The notes under the pieces are model-generated. The model was not told the DNA's origin and did not search any database. It saw only the letters and a list, made by a program, of their open reading frames with translations. The translations under genes and the position numbers were made by a program. A DNA stretch of 64,000 nucleotides, from contig DVFP01000007.1 of the NCBI GenBank assembly GCA_018713145.1, forward strand, positions 1 through 64,000, given 5' to 3'. Numbering within the stretch: the first letter of the stretch is position 1; the number at the start of each line of letters is the position of its first letter. Below are positions 1 through 6,664 of this stretch, piece after piece. The stretch is from Candidatus Scybalocola faecavium. GTDB lineage: Bacteria; Bacillota; Clostridia; Lachnospirales; Lachnospiraceae.

Positions 1-14
1 AAAGCCGCCTGTTA

Positions 15-43
15 TTGACATGCCATCAGCCAGATGGTATATA
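15..43 (+). promoter_or_regulatory. Promoter with dyad in the spacer
   Basis: TTGACA (15-20), a 17-base spacer and TATATA (38-43) form a near-consensus sigma-A promoter. The spacer holds the inverted repeat CCATC-N5-GATGG. The same arrangement recurs at 6191-6219. Dyads inside the spacer are typical of MerR-type activators, but no MerR gene is in the window. It would transcribe toward the small ORF at 190. Confidence 0.6.
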
Positions 44-51
44 TAACACAA

Positions 52-83
52 GGGTGAAAAGCTCGATTTTAAGCCTTTCACCC
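52..83 (+). other. Hairpin in leader of the first ORF
   Basis: Arms 52-63 (GGGTGAAAAGCT) and 72-83 (AGCCTTTCACCC) pair at 11 of 12 positions around an 8-base loop. It lies just downstream of the promoter at 15-43. No T-run follows, so it is a leader structure rather than a clear terminator. Confidence 0.45.
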
Positions 84-189
84 AGTCTTATCATAGAAGA
101 ATCTTATTTACAGACTTTTCTTCACAGTCTCGCCGCTTTTAAAACATCCTTTAAATAACCTTTTAGAACAGAAACAAAAATCAGCGTCA

Positions 190-537
190 TTGATAAATAA
201 TTATATGTCTGATAGAAAACTTTTAACCAAAAAAGATATTCAAAATGCTTGCGAGGCATCACAAAACCTTGTTTCTGCGGCAAGAATAAATGCCGAACAA
301 ATCCAGAAAATATCCAGAGAGCATCCACTGTTTAAATCAGTTGACAATTTGATAAGGCGTAGACAAGAACTGTTGAATGAGATTGACCAACTGATGAAAG
401 ACACTCAAAAAAATGTTTCAATGTTAAGTAACATGCAGCAGCAAGTAAAAAAGATTAATGAGAAATATGAAGTATTAAGTAAAGAAGTAATGGCTGGCGA
501 TTATATAAATTATAATAAGATGATGCAAGTATCATAA
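190..537 (+). CDS. Small predicted coiled-coil protein, function unknown
   Basis: A 115-residue protein from a TTG at 190, or 110 residues from the ATG at 205; neither start has a convincing ribosome site. The frame is open leftward to a TAG at 94-96. The sequence is charged and helical, with a probable coiled coil over roughly residues 50-105. There is no signal peptide or membrane segment and no family is recognised. Its AT-rich composition contrasts with the exporter genes next door, which suggests accessory DNA. It lies behind the promoter at 15-43, and its stop sits at the beginning of the degraded exporter 3'-end copy (531-632), so that repeat may supply its terminator. Whether it is a real gene is likely but unproved. 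Confidence 0.5.
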   Translation: MINNYMSDRKLLTKKDIQNACEASQNLVSAARINAEQIQKISREHPLFKSVDNLIRRRQELLNEIDQLMKDTQKNVSMLSNMQQQVKKINEKYEVLSKEVMAGDYINYNKMMQVS

Positions 538-632
538 AAATTCTGATCAAAACCCTGCCTGGACTGTTACGAATCCGTAAAGTCCGGGCATTTTCATTAC
601 TGAAACTGAAAATAGTACAGCTTTGCGTACAA
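531..632. repeat. Degraded direct copy of the exporter-operon 3' end and terminator
   Basis: About 102 bp match 2332-2434 with scattered substitutions. Both copies begin ATCATAAAAATTCTGA, continue through the terminator stem and run into the last codons of the minus-strand ABC exporter gene. This copy is not attached to an intact exporter gene; its minus-strand frame reads past the position of the genuine stop. The two copies bracket the toxin-antitoxin genes. Confidence 0.8.
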
Positions 633-855
633 TTTTTATTCTGTTTCCAATAAACTTGTAATTAACAACTTCATCTATTTTTGAATATCCGGCCGGAATC
701 AGAAAAAGATGGAAGGGTAAGGAAAAAGAATCTTTCATCCAGATTTGACAAGTATAAATCCACAAAAATCGGCCATAATAAAACCATCAAGCGTATGTAC
801 AAACTTGATACCGCATACTATAATAGTGTCAAGTTATAACAAGAGAGGTGATGTT
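633..855. other. Non-coding stretch before the abiEi-like gene
   Basis: About 220 bases of AT-rich sequence between the degraded exporter copy and the antitoxin gene. Apart from the promoter/operator at 796-834, I see no gene in it. Confidence 0.5.
796..834 (+). promoter_or_regulatory. Promoter and operator of the abiEi-like gene
   Basis: TGTACA (796-801), 17 bases, then TATAAT (819-824). An inverted repeat ACTTGATAC (803-811) and GTGTCAAGT (826-834), matching at 8 of 9 positions, straddles the -10. AbiEi antitoxins are known to autorepress through inverted repeats in their own promoter. The site's role here is inferred from that and from its position 22 bases before the start codon. Confidence 0.6.
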
Positions 856-1449
856 ATGACCGATTTAGATTCTTTGAAAAAACTTGTCAGAGAAAATGGC
901 TATCTATATACGAAGGATGTAACCAGCGCAGGGATTCGCCGGGAACAACTTAAAAAATTTCTGGATGAAGGCAGTTTGATCCGGGAAAGCCGGGGGATTT
1001 ATTCTTTTATGGATAGTATGAATGATGAATTTGTATTGCTGCAGAGCAGATGTAAAAAAGGGGTTTTCTCTTATGGAACAGCATTATATTTTCATAGGCT
1101 GTCTGACCGTTTCCCACAGATGATTTCCATGACAGTGCCAAAGACCTATAATGTATTTTATCTAAAGGAAGAATTATTTCTTGTAGAGTTCCACCGGATC
1201 AAGCCGTCCTTGTGGAGCATTGGAATGATGGAGATGATCTCACCGCAAGGCGGAAAAATCATAGTCTATGACAGAGAGCGGTGTATCTGTGATATGATAC
1301 GGAGCCGCAAACAGACGGCCCCGCAGATTTTTAGCCAAGCGGTGAAAGGATATTTTGCTTCCAAAGAACGTGACAATATCCGATTGATGGAATATGCCAA
1401 GAAATTTCACATTGATGAAAAAGTACAAGAGTATATGGAGATATTATGA
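856..1449 (+). CDS. AbiEi-type antitoxin / transcriptional regulator
   Basis: A 197-residue protein. The ATG at 856 is chosen over an upstream in-frame ATG because GAGAGGTGATGTT precedes it and the promoter at 796-834 lies between. The N terminus (about residues 1-60) is a winged-helix region of the type found in AbiEi antitoxins (tracks YLYTKDVTSAGIRREQL, then a GIY turn). The rest resembles the AbiEi C-terminal domain, with SYGTALYFHRLSDR and ERCICDMIRSR. In the type IV AbiE system this protein represses its promoter and counters the AbiEii nucleotidyltransferase toxin. Here the stop overlaps an ATG that opens only a 13-codon stub of an AbiEii-like sequence, so the antitoxin appears to be an orphan. 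A 53-bp piece of this gene is repeated at 2281-2333. Confidence 0.8.
   Translation: MTDLDSLKKLVRENGYLYTKDVTSAGIRREQLKKFLDEGSLIRESRGIYSFMDSMNDEFVLLQSRCKKGVFSYGTALYFHRLSDRFPQMISMTVPKTYNVFYLKEELFLVEFHRIKPSLWSIGMMEMISPQGGKIIVYDRERCICDMIRSRKQTAPQIFSQAVKGYFASKERDNIRLMEYAKKFHIDEKVQEYMEIL
906..958 (+). repeat. abiEi-like segment repeated at 2281-2333
   Basis: 53 bp identical at 51 positions to 2281-2333; this is the copy inside the intact gene (codons about 17-35). The high identity means the second copy was made recently relative to the 102-bp exporter-end repeat. Confidence 0.9.
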
Positions 1450-1487
1450 GGAAAACACCAGAACAACTAAAGAAAACTTCTGTCTAA
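1446..1487 (+). pseudogene. Stub of an AbiEii-like toxin gene
   Basis: An ATG overlapping the antitoxin stop (ATGA) opens the 13-residue frame MRKTPEQLKKTSV before TAA. AbiEii-family toxins commonly start with a PEQLK-type segment, and the ATGA overlap is the usual arrangement in abiE operons. The nucleotidyltransferase body is missing; the next 115 bases carry only the promoter of the following TA pair. I read it as a toxin gene truncated almost at its start. The match rests on a few residues. Confidence 0.55.
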
Positions 1488-1522
1488 GCATACCCATAGG
1501 AGGAAAAATCTATGATTTCCCC

Positions 1523-1574
1523 TTGATTGTTTTGTATCCTCTGCATATAATAAAAGTAGGGAAATCCCTACTTT
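1523..1574 (+). promoter_or_regulatory. Promoter and palindromic operator of the AbrB/PIN pair
   Basis: TTGATT (1523-1528), 17 bases, TATAAT (1546-1551). Immediately downstream is a perfect inverted repeat with 10-base arms AAAGTAGGGA (1553-1562) and TCCCTACTTT (1565-1574), covering the start of transcription. A palindrome here fits autorepression by the dimeric AbrB/MazE-like antitoxin. Confidence 0.75.
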
Positions 1575-1602
1575 CCATGTTTCAGAAAGGTGGTGTAAAA
1601 TC

Positions 1603-1878
1603 ATGTCAGCAAATACATTTGTAGACAATGCAAAGGTCATGGCAAAAGGGCAGGTTACAATTCCGAAAGATATTCGGAAAGTCCTCGGTGTGACAAGCGG
1701 TGATCGTATTACGTTTATTGTTGAGGGAAACTCCGTCCGCATTGTTAATTCTGCTGTCTACGCTATGCAGGTGCTTCAAAAAGAAATGGCCGGAGAAGCG
1801 GAACGCGCTGGCTTGACCTCCGATGATGATGTTATGGCTCTTGTGAAAGAATTGAGAAATGAGGACGAGAGCACATGA
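1603..1878 (+). CDS. AbrB/MazE-family antitoxin
   Basis: A 91-residue protein with a SpoVT/AbrB-type swapped-hairpin DNA-binding domain at about residues 10-50 (KGQVTIPKDIRKVLGV, then GDRITF). The C-terminal 40 residues are acidic and probably bind the toxin. The ATG is preceded by AAAGGTGGTG. The last four bases (ATGA) overlap the PIN toxin start at 1875, a standard translational-coupling arrangement for antitoxin-toxin operons. It would neutralise the PIN nuclease and repress its own promoter through the palindrome at 1553-1574. Confidence 0.88.
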   Translation: MSANTFVDNAKVMAKGQVTIPKDIRKVLGVTSGDRITFIVEGNSVRIVNSAVYAMQVLQKEMAGEAERAGLTSDDDVMALVKELRNEDEST

Positions 1879-2276
1879 GGGTTTTGATTGATACAAATGT
1901 CCTGATCTCAGCCGCTCTAAGCGCAAACGGCATCCCTTTTCAGGCGTATGTAAAAGCGGCGTCCTATCCCAATCACGGGTTGATCTGTGAGCAAAACGTG
2001 GACGAAATGAAGAGGATATTTAACAAGAAATTTCCGAACCGGCTTGCGTCCCTGGATAAATTCCTTTCCGCTGCACTCCTGACTTTGGAACTGGTCCCAA
2101 TTCCGACAGAGGAAGATCTTTCAGAGGTACAAATCCGTGATGTAAATGACCGACCGATTCTTCGGGCGGCCATAGTAGCAAAGGCTGATGTTTTACTGAC
2201 CGGTGATAAAGATTTTTTAGAATCCGGCGTGGAAAATCCAATGATTATGACACCGGCTGAATTTCTCCAATACTGA
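1875..2276 (+). CDS. PIN-domain toxin ribonuclease
   Basis: A 133-residue PIN protein of the 'putative toxin-antitoxin system toxin component' type. The acidic metal-binding set can be seen: D6 in LIDTNVL, E44, D92 in NDRPIL, and D111/D113 in TGDKDFL. PIN toxins cleave RNA with Mg2+/Mn2+; the target here cannot be told. It is coupled to the antitoxin by ATGA overlap. All catalytic positions are present and the length is normal for the family, so it should be active if expressed. Right after its stop lies the repeated piece of the abiEi-like gene. Confidence 0.88.
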   Translation: MRVLIDTNVLISAALSANGIPFQAYVKAASYPNHGLICEQNVDEMKRIFNKKFPNRLASLDKFLSAALLTLELVPIPTEEDLSEVQIRDVNDRPILRAAIVAKADVLLTGDKDFLESGVENPMIMTPAEFLQY

Positions 2277-2280
2277 AATC

Positions 2281-2333
2281 ATATACGAAAGATGTAACCA
2301 GCGCAGGGATTCGCCGGGAACAGCTTAAAAAAT
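2281..2333 (+). repeat. 53-bp fragment of the abiEi-like gene
   Basis: Matches 906-958 at 51 of 53 positions, encoding the same 17 or so residues in frame from YTKDV onward before a stop. It abuts directly the 102-bp repeat beginning at 2332, so two different repeats are joined at 2332-2334. It is a scar of a recombination or a lost second abiE locus. Confidence 0.85.
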
Positions 2334-2434
2334 CATAAAAATTCTGAATTAAAAACCCTGCCCGGACCATTACGAATCCGTAAAGTCCGGGCATGTTCTT
2401 TATTGAAACTGAGAATAATACAGCTTTGCGTACA
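2332..2434. repeat. Intact copy of the exporter 3'-end repeat
   Basis: Partner of 531-632. This copy carries the true stop codon, last codons and terminator of the minus-strand ABC exporter gene. Confidence 0.8.
2352..2396 (-). terminator. Rho-independent terminator of the ABC exporter operon
   Basis: On the minus strand GCCCGGAC pairs with GTCCGGGC, with an inner TACG-GATT-CGTA stem, followed by AGGGTTTTTAATT. It starts just after the exporter stop codon at 2400. Confidence 0.8.
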
Positions 2435-4229
2435 AACCTCCCTGCTTCAGTAGCGTTTCGTGGTCCCCCTGCTCTACAATGTCGCCTCCGTTGACCACAA
2501 GGATATGGTCGGCATTTTGGATGGTGGACAGTCGGTGGGCGATGACAAAGCAGGTTTTTCCTTCCATGAGGGTGCGCATAGCCTGCTGGATCTTTTCTTC
2601 GGTCTGTGTGTCTACGTTGGAGGTAGCCTCATCTAAGATGAGCATTTTTGAATCCAGGAGCATGGCCCGGGCAATGGTGAGCATTTGTTTTTGGCCCTTG
2701 GAAAGACCTGAGCCATCCCCGGTGAGCATGGTGTCATAGCCGTGAGGCATCTGCATAATGGCCTCATGGATGTAGGCTGCCTTGCAGGCATTGACTACGT
2801 CCTCTATGGTGGCATCTTCTTTTCCGTAAGAGATATTTTCGTAAATAGTTCCTGTAAACAGCCAGGTATCCTGCAGTACCATAGTGTATGCCCGGCGCAG
2901 ACTGCTTCGGGTGAGACTGGAAATTTCCCGGCCATCCACAGTGATCTTTCCGGACCAGGGATCATAAAATCGCATGAGCAGATTAATCAGGGTAGTTTTT
3001 CCGGCGCCGGTAGGCCCAACGATAGCAGTCAAACTTCCGGGAGCGGCATGAAAGCTCAGGTCATGGATCACGGTCTGGCCTTCCACATAGCCAAAGCCCA
3101 CATGGTCCATGCGTACATCTCCTTTTACGTCTTTAAGCTCAATGGCGTCTGGAGCGTCTGCCGGTTCCGGGGCTTCATCAATGAGCCTGAAGATCCGCTC
3201 AGCGGCGGCAGTAGCAGACTGAAGCTCACTTAAAATGTTGGCTGCCTCGTTAATGGGACCGGAGAATTTCCGGGAATACAGGACAAAGGAGGACAGATTT
3301 CCAAGGGAAATACTGTTAAAAAGGTAAAGGATCGCGCCCAGGACGCTGACCAGAGACAGGGACAGGTTGTTAATAAAGTTTACGGACGGTCCGGTCATGC
3401 TTCCATAATAGTCCGCATTGTAGTAGGCATCCACGGCTTCGGTATTTTTTATGTCAAAACGGCCGATCATGGTTTCTTCCTGGTGGTAGGCCTTAATGGT
3501 CTTCTGGCCGCTGATGATTTCCTCGGAATAGCCGTTTAATTCTCCCAGCTTGGCGGAGCGTTTCCTGAAAAGAGGGCGCACCCGCCGGGTCATATACCGG
3601 GTGAGGAAAATGGATGCCGGAATGGTAATGGCAAACACGGATACCAGGACCGGGGCAATCATGAGCATCATGATCAGAGAGCCTGCCACAGTGATCACGC
3701 TGGTGCAGATCTGAAGCAGGTCATTGGACAGGGAGGCATTGACCGTATCAATATCGTAGGAAATCCGGCTGACAATATCGCCGGTCTGGGTCCGGTCAAA
3801 GTATCCTACAGGAAGGCCCATAAGGGTGTTAAACACATCCTTGCGCATTTGATAAATAATCTTCTGGCTGAAACGGATGGTGATCCGGGTCAGGATATAG
3901 GAAAGCAGGGAGGAAATGGCGTAAAAAGCGATCATTAAGCCTGCATAAAAAAATACTTTTGGAAAGTCTACATCGTTAGGACCGTGGATAGCATCAATGG
4001 CATAACCGGAGAGCATGGGACCGATCAGTCCCAGCAGGTTGCTGACAATGGTGAGAAACAGTGCCAGGAAAAGCAGCCATTTATACCGGTATAAATAGCT
4101 CCACAGACGGATGAGTACATACCTCCGGTCTTTGGGCTTTTCTTTGATGTATTTTTCATCTTCCTTTGAAACGGCGCCTTTGCCGAAAAAGGAAAAGCTA
4201 TTTTCTTTAGATTCTTTTTTGCGGCTCAC
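2400..4229 (-). CDS. ABC exporter half-transporter, consensus-site subunit
   Basis: A 609-residue half-transporter: six membrane segments in the first 330 residues and a nucleotide-binding domain after about 370, with Walker A GPTGAGKTT, signature LSKGQ and Walker B ending in DEATSNVD, so the catalytic Glu is present. It pairs with the upstream-encoded subunit; the noncanonical LSKGQ signature would complete the partner's degenerate ATP site, as in BmrCD/LmrCD-type heterodimeric multidrug exporters. The GTG at 4229 is chosen because AGGAGG lies 8 bases ahead; the GTG at 4238 overlaps that ribosome site. The gene overlaps the end of its partner. The substrate is unknown; drugs or peptides are family inferences. 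Confidence 0.88.
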   Translation of the reverse strand: MSRKKESKENSFSFFGKGAVSKEDEKYIKEKPKDRRYVLIRLWSYLYRYKWLLFLALFLTIVSNLLGLIGPMLSGYAIDAIHGPNDVDFPKVFFYAGLMIAFYAISSLLSYILTRITIRFSQKIIYQMRKDVFNTLMGLPVGYFDRTQTGDIVSRISYDIDTVNASLSNDLLQICTSVITVAGSLIMMLMIAPVLVSVFAITIPASIFLTRYMTRRVRPLFRKRSAKLGELNGYSEEIISGQKTIKAYHQEETMIGRFDIKNTEAVDAYYNADYYGSMTGPSVNFINNLSLSLVSVLGAILYLFNSISLGNLSSFVLYSRKFSGPINEAANILSELQSATAAAERIFRLIDEAPEPADAPDAIELKDVKGDVRMDHVGFGYVEGQTVIHDLSFHAAPGSLTAIVGPTGAGKTTLINLLMRFYDPWSGKITVDGREISSLTRSSLRRAYTMVLQDTWLFTGTIYENISYGKEDATIEDVVNACKAAYIHEAIMQMPHGYDTMLTGDGSGLSKGQKQMLTIARAMLLDSKMLILDEATSNVDTQTEEKIQQAMRTLMEGKTCFVIAHRLSTIQNADHILVVNGGDIVEQGDHETLLKQGGLYAKLYYSQFQ

Positions 4230-6009
4230 GGATGTCACCTCCTTTTTCTGCGTCCTTTAAGTGTGTGTTTTCATCCGGCATAGAGCCTTGATCAGCCTGT
4301 TTTTCATGTCCCATTTGGGAAATACAGATTTTTTTGTAAGCCGGGCAGGATTTCATCAGCTCATCGTGGGTACCGTAGCCGATTTCCCGGCCGTTTTCCA
4401 GCATAAGAATATGATCCGCATGGCGGATGGAGCTGGCCCTCTGGGCAACGATAATGGTTGTGGTTTCACTGAAGTTTTTGGTAAGTGCCTGGCGCAGACG
4501 GGCATCTGTCTGATAGTCCAAGGCGCTGGAGGAATCATCCAGGATCAGGATCTGGGGATGAGCTGCCAGAGCCCGGGCGATAAGAACACGCTGTTTCTGA
4601 CCGCCGCTTAAGTTGGAACCCCGGATAGTCAGGCGGCTTTTGGTTCCCTCAGACAATTCCTGAATAAACGGCTTGGCCTGAGCACACCCGATGGCTTTTT
4701 CCATATCGTCATCTGAAATTTCCCGGCCAAAACGGATATTTTCTTCAATCGTATCTGCAAACAGAACATCATTTTGGAAAACAATGCCGAATTTCTCATG
4801 AAGCTCTCCGGCAGGGATACTTTGGATTTCGTCCCCGTCGATCCGTATAGATCCTTCATCCGGATCATAAAACCGGATCAAAAGATTGATAATGGTACTT
4901 TTGCCGCAGCCGGTAGCACCGATGATCCCCAGAGTTTCTCCCCGCTTTAATGCAAAGGAAATATCAGAAACGACCTCAGAACGTCCTGTATGGTAGGCAA
5001 AGGATACATGGTCAAATTCAATATGGTAGGGAGAATCCTTGTGGTCCATGTCTTTTGACTTGAGATCTTCCGGTGTATCCAGCACATCGCTGATCCTCCT
5101 GGCGGAAGCAGAGCCTTTGGAAAACATCATAAACATACGGTTAATGGATAAAAGGGCATTTAGGATAATGGTAAAATAAGTTAAAAAAGCAAGGATGGTT
5201 CCCGGCTGGGTGTGACCGGCATTGACCCGAAAGGCCCCGGCAACAACAACAAGAGTCAGTCCCGCATTAAGGAAAAAGTTCATAAGAGGGCTGCTGGCAG
5301 CCATAGTTACAGAAGCTTTTGTTTCCTTTTCAACAATATTTTTATTGGCTTCATCAAAACGTTTTTTTTCATATTCTGTTTTGGAAAGGGCTTTAATGAC
5401 ACGGATACCGGAAGCATTTTCCCGGACCACCCGGACCATTCTGTCTACAGCCTGCTGGAGCTGGGTATATAAAGGAATTCCTTTTCGGGAAATATAAAAT
5501 ACCGTTATGCCTACAAATGGAAGGACAGCGATCAGGACAAGGGTAAGCACCGGTTCCATAAACATGGACATGGCAATACCGCCTAAAAGAAGGATAGGCG
5601 CCCGGATACCAAGCCGCTGCATCATGCCGATCATCTGATGGATATTGTAGGTATCTGAGGTAAGCCGGGATTCTAATGATGCAATGGTAAAGGTGTCTGT
5701 CTGACGGCAGGAAAGATAGGAGATCCTTCGGAAAAGGTCATGGCGCAGGCGCTGGGTAGTATCCCGGGCCACCTTGGAGGCCATACGGTTGGCAACTACA
5801 TTTCCCACCCAGGCAATGATGGAACAGACCAGCATAAGAAAACCGTAAAATAAAATCTCCCCCATATTTTCTTTTGGAACGATAACATCAATAAGATAGG
5901 ATAAAATCCATGGCAAAAACAGATCCATAATGGTTCCGGTAAATTTAATCGTAACGCCCAGGATCATTCTCGGCACATGGGGACGCAGATAAAAAAATAC
6001 CTTCTTCAA
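4207..6009 (-). CDS. ABC exporter half-transporter, degenerate-site subunit
   Basis: A 600-residue partner subunit: a membrane domain of six helices, then an ATPase domain with Walker A GATGCGKST and signature LSGGQKQR. Walker B ends LILDDSSSALD, where Asp replaces the catalytic Glu; this is the hallmark of the degenerate site in heterodimeric exporters such as BmrC. The start is the TTG at 6009, preceded by GAGGAGGTATCTGC; in-frame starts further upstream lack a ribosome site. It is the first gene of the operon and overlaps the second by 23 bases. A 12-bp palindrome at 6081-6092 lies in its upstream region. No regulator gene is adjacent. Confidence 0.88.
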   Translation of the reverse strand: MKKVFFYLRPHVPRMILGVTIKFTGTIMDLFLPWILSYLIDVIVPKENMGEILFYGFLMLVCSIIAWVGNVVANRMASKVARDTTQRLRHDLFRRISYLSCRQTDTFTIASLESRLTSDTYNIHQMIGMMQRLGIRAPILLLGGIAMSMFMEPVLTLVLIAVLPFVGITVFYISRKGIPLYTQLQQAVDRMVRVVRENASGIRVIKALSKTEYEKKRFDEANKNIVEKETKASVTMAASSPLMNFFLNAGLTLVVVAGAFRVNAGHTQPGTILAFLTYFTIILNALLSINRMFMMFSKGSASARRISDVLDTPEDLKSKDMDHKDSPYHIEFDHVSFAYHTGRSEVVSDISFALKRGETLGIIGATGCGKSTIINLLIRFYDPDEGSIRIDGDEIQSIPAGELHEKFGIVFQNDVLFADTIEENIRFGREISDDDMEKAIGCAQAKPFIQELSEGTKSRLTIRGSNLSGGQKQRVLIARALAAHPQILILDDSSSALDYQTDARLRQALTKNFSETTTIIVAQRASSIRHADHILMLENGREIGYGTHDELMKSCPAYKKICISQMGHEKQADQGSMPDENTHLKDAEKGGDIREPQKRI

Positions 6010-6080
6010 GCAGATACCTCCTCTGAGTATACTACCCAGGCACAAGAAGGGGCCTGAGTTTAATATTGCGGATGCAATTA

Positions 6081-6092
6081 TTGTATATACAA
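6081..6092. promoter_or_regulatory. 12-bp perfect palindrome upstream of exporter operon
   Basis: TTGTATATACAA is its own reverse complement and sits about 70 bases before the exporter start codon, where a repressor operator would be expected. The regulator is unknown and no clear -10/-35 pair was found for the minus strand. Confidence 0.4.
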
Positions 6093-6190
6093 CTATATAA
6101 AATAAGCATACTCTTACAGTGGGGAAAAGTCAATGAGAATTTAAGACTCAGGCTGGGGGAAAAGCAGCCGTTTCGTTGGGGATTTTTATA

Positions 6191-6219
6191 TTGACACCAT
6201 CGGCGGCAGATGGTATCCT
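6191..6219 (+). promoter_or_regulatory. Promoter with spacer dyad, second copy
   Basis: TTGACA (6191-6196), 17 bases, TATCCT (6214-6219). The spacer is the inverted repeat CCATC-N7-GATGG. The match to 15-43 extends over TATTGACA, CCATC and CAGATGGTAT. It points toward the ABC-F gene, giving a leader of about 440 bases if that is its target. Confidence 0.6.
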
Positions 6220-6510
6220 AACCGTAGGAGCAGATAAAGGGGTGCTGTCCATTTTGAGGATAGTGACCAAAAAGATTCCTTAAATTAAGATGAAACAGAG
6301 GTGTGACAATGATTATTCGATAATCTGAAACAAAAAGTGACTGACAAAGATATAGGGCGGCAGTATGCCCTGGAGCAGATCCTTTTAGAGAAAGATTATC
6401 GTATATGATCATTGTTTAATTTATGAAAACCTTCGCTGCAATCAGCAAAGTGACCTGTCTGTCATCCTGTGATGTCCCGTATTTTTTGTGGCGCTAAGGT
6501 CTAAAATACT

Positions 6511-6624
6511 ATGATGCATATACATGGCCCTTTCTCGGATATAAGAGAAGGGGCCGTTTCCGTTCCTGAAGGTAAGCTTCAGCCGCAGCGGTCGTTCAGC
6601 TGCAGTAAACATTCATTTGGCTGA
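6511..6624 (+). CDS. Possible leader peptide of the ABC-F gene
   Basis: A 37-codon frame starting ATGATG, with early residues MMHIHGPFSDIREG, ending 41 bases before the ABC-F start. Codons 6-15 lie inside the hairpin at 6526-6555, so a ribosome moving or stalling here would alter the fold. Leader peptides and attenuators are a known mode of control for antibiotic-resistance ABC-F genes. There is no strong ribosome site in front, so the call rests on position and on overlap with the hairpin. Confidence 0.35.
   Translation: MMHIHGPFSDIREGAVSVPEGKLQPQRSFSCSKHSFG
6526..6563 (+). terminator. Candidate attenuator hairpin before the ABC-F gene
   Basis: GGCCCTTTCTC (6526-6536) pairs with GAGAAGGGGCC (6545-6555) over 11 positions with one G-U, around an 8-base loop. 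GTTTCCGTTCC follows, a weak U-rich tract. It lies in the leader between promoter and gene, in an attenuator position. Confidence 0.5.
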
Positions 6625-6664
6625 ATTTTTATCCGCCCTGATGCATGAAAAGGGGGATGTATAT

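Larger units (their letters stand above)
6010..6664. other. 655-bp divergent regulatory region without an intact protein gene
   Basis: It holds the upstream region of the exporter operon (-), the palindrome at 6081-6092, a rightward promoter at 6191-6219, a degenerate frame at about 6318-6408 (reads KQKVTDKDIGRQYALEQ and stops), the leader ORF at 6511-6624 and the hairpin at 6526-6555. The degenerate frame looks like the tail of a lost gene; I could not assign its family. Confidence 0.55.

Noticed and set aside
547-765. 72-codon minus-strand frame after the first ORF
   Set aside because: Its second half lies on the degraded exporter-end repeat in the wrong frame; no ribosome site and no family pattern.
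1-2440. Insertion sequence or prophage carrying the TA genes
   Set aside because: No transposase, integrase or terminal inverted repeats were found; only direct repeats of exporter and abiEi sequence.
2742-3233. 163-codon plus-strand frame opposite the exporter gene
   Set aside because: Antisense shadow of a well-supported ATPase domain; no ribosome site or motif.
6318-6408. Short frame reading KQKVTDKDIGRQYALEQ as a gene
   Set aside because: Stops occur close on the left and there is no start or ribosome site; at most the tail of a lost gene.
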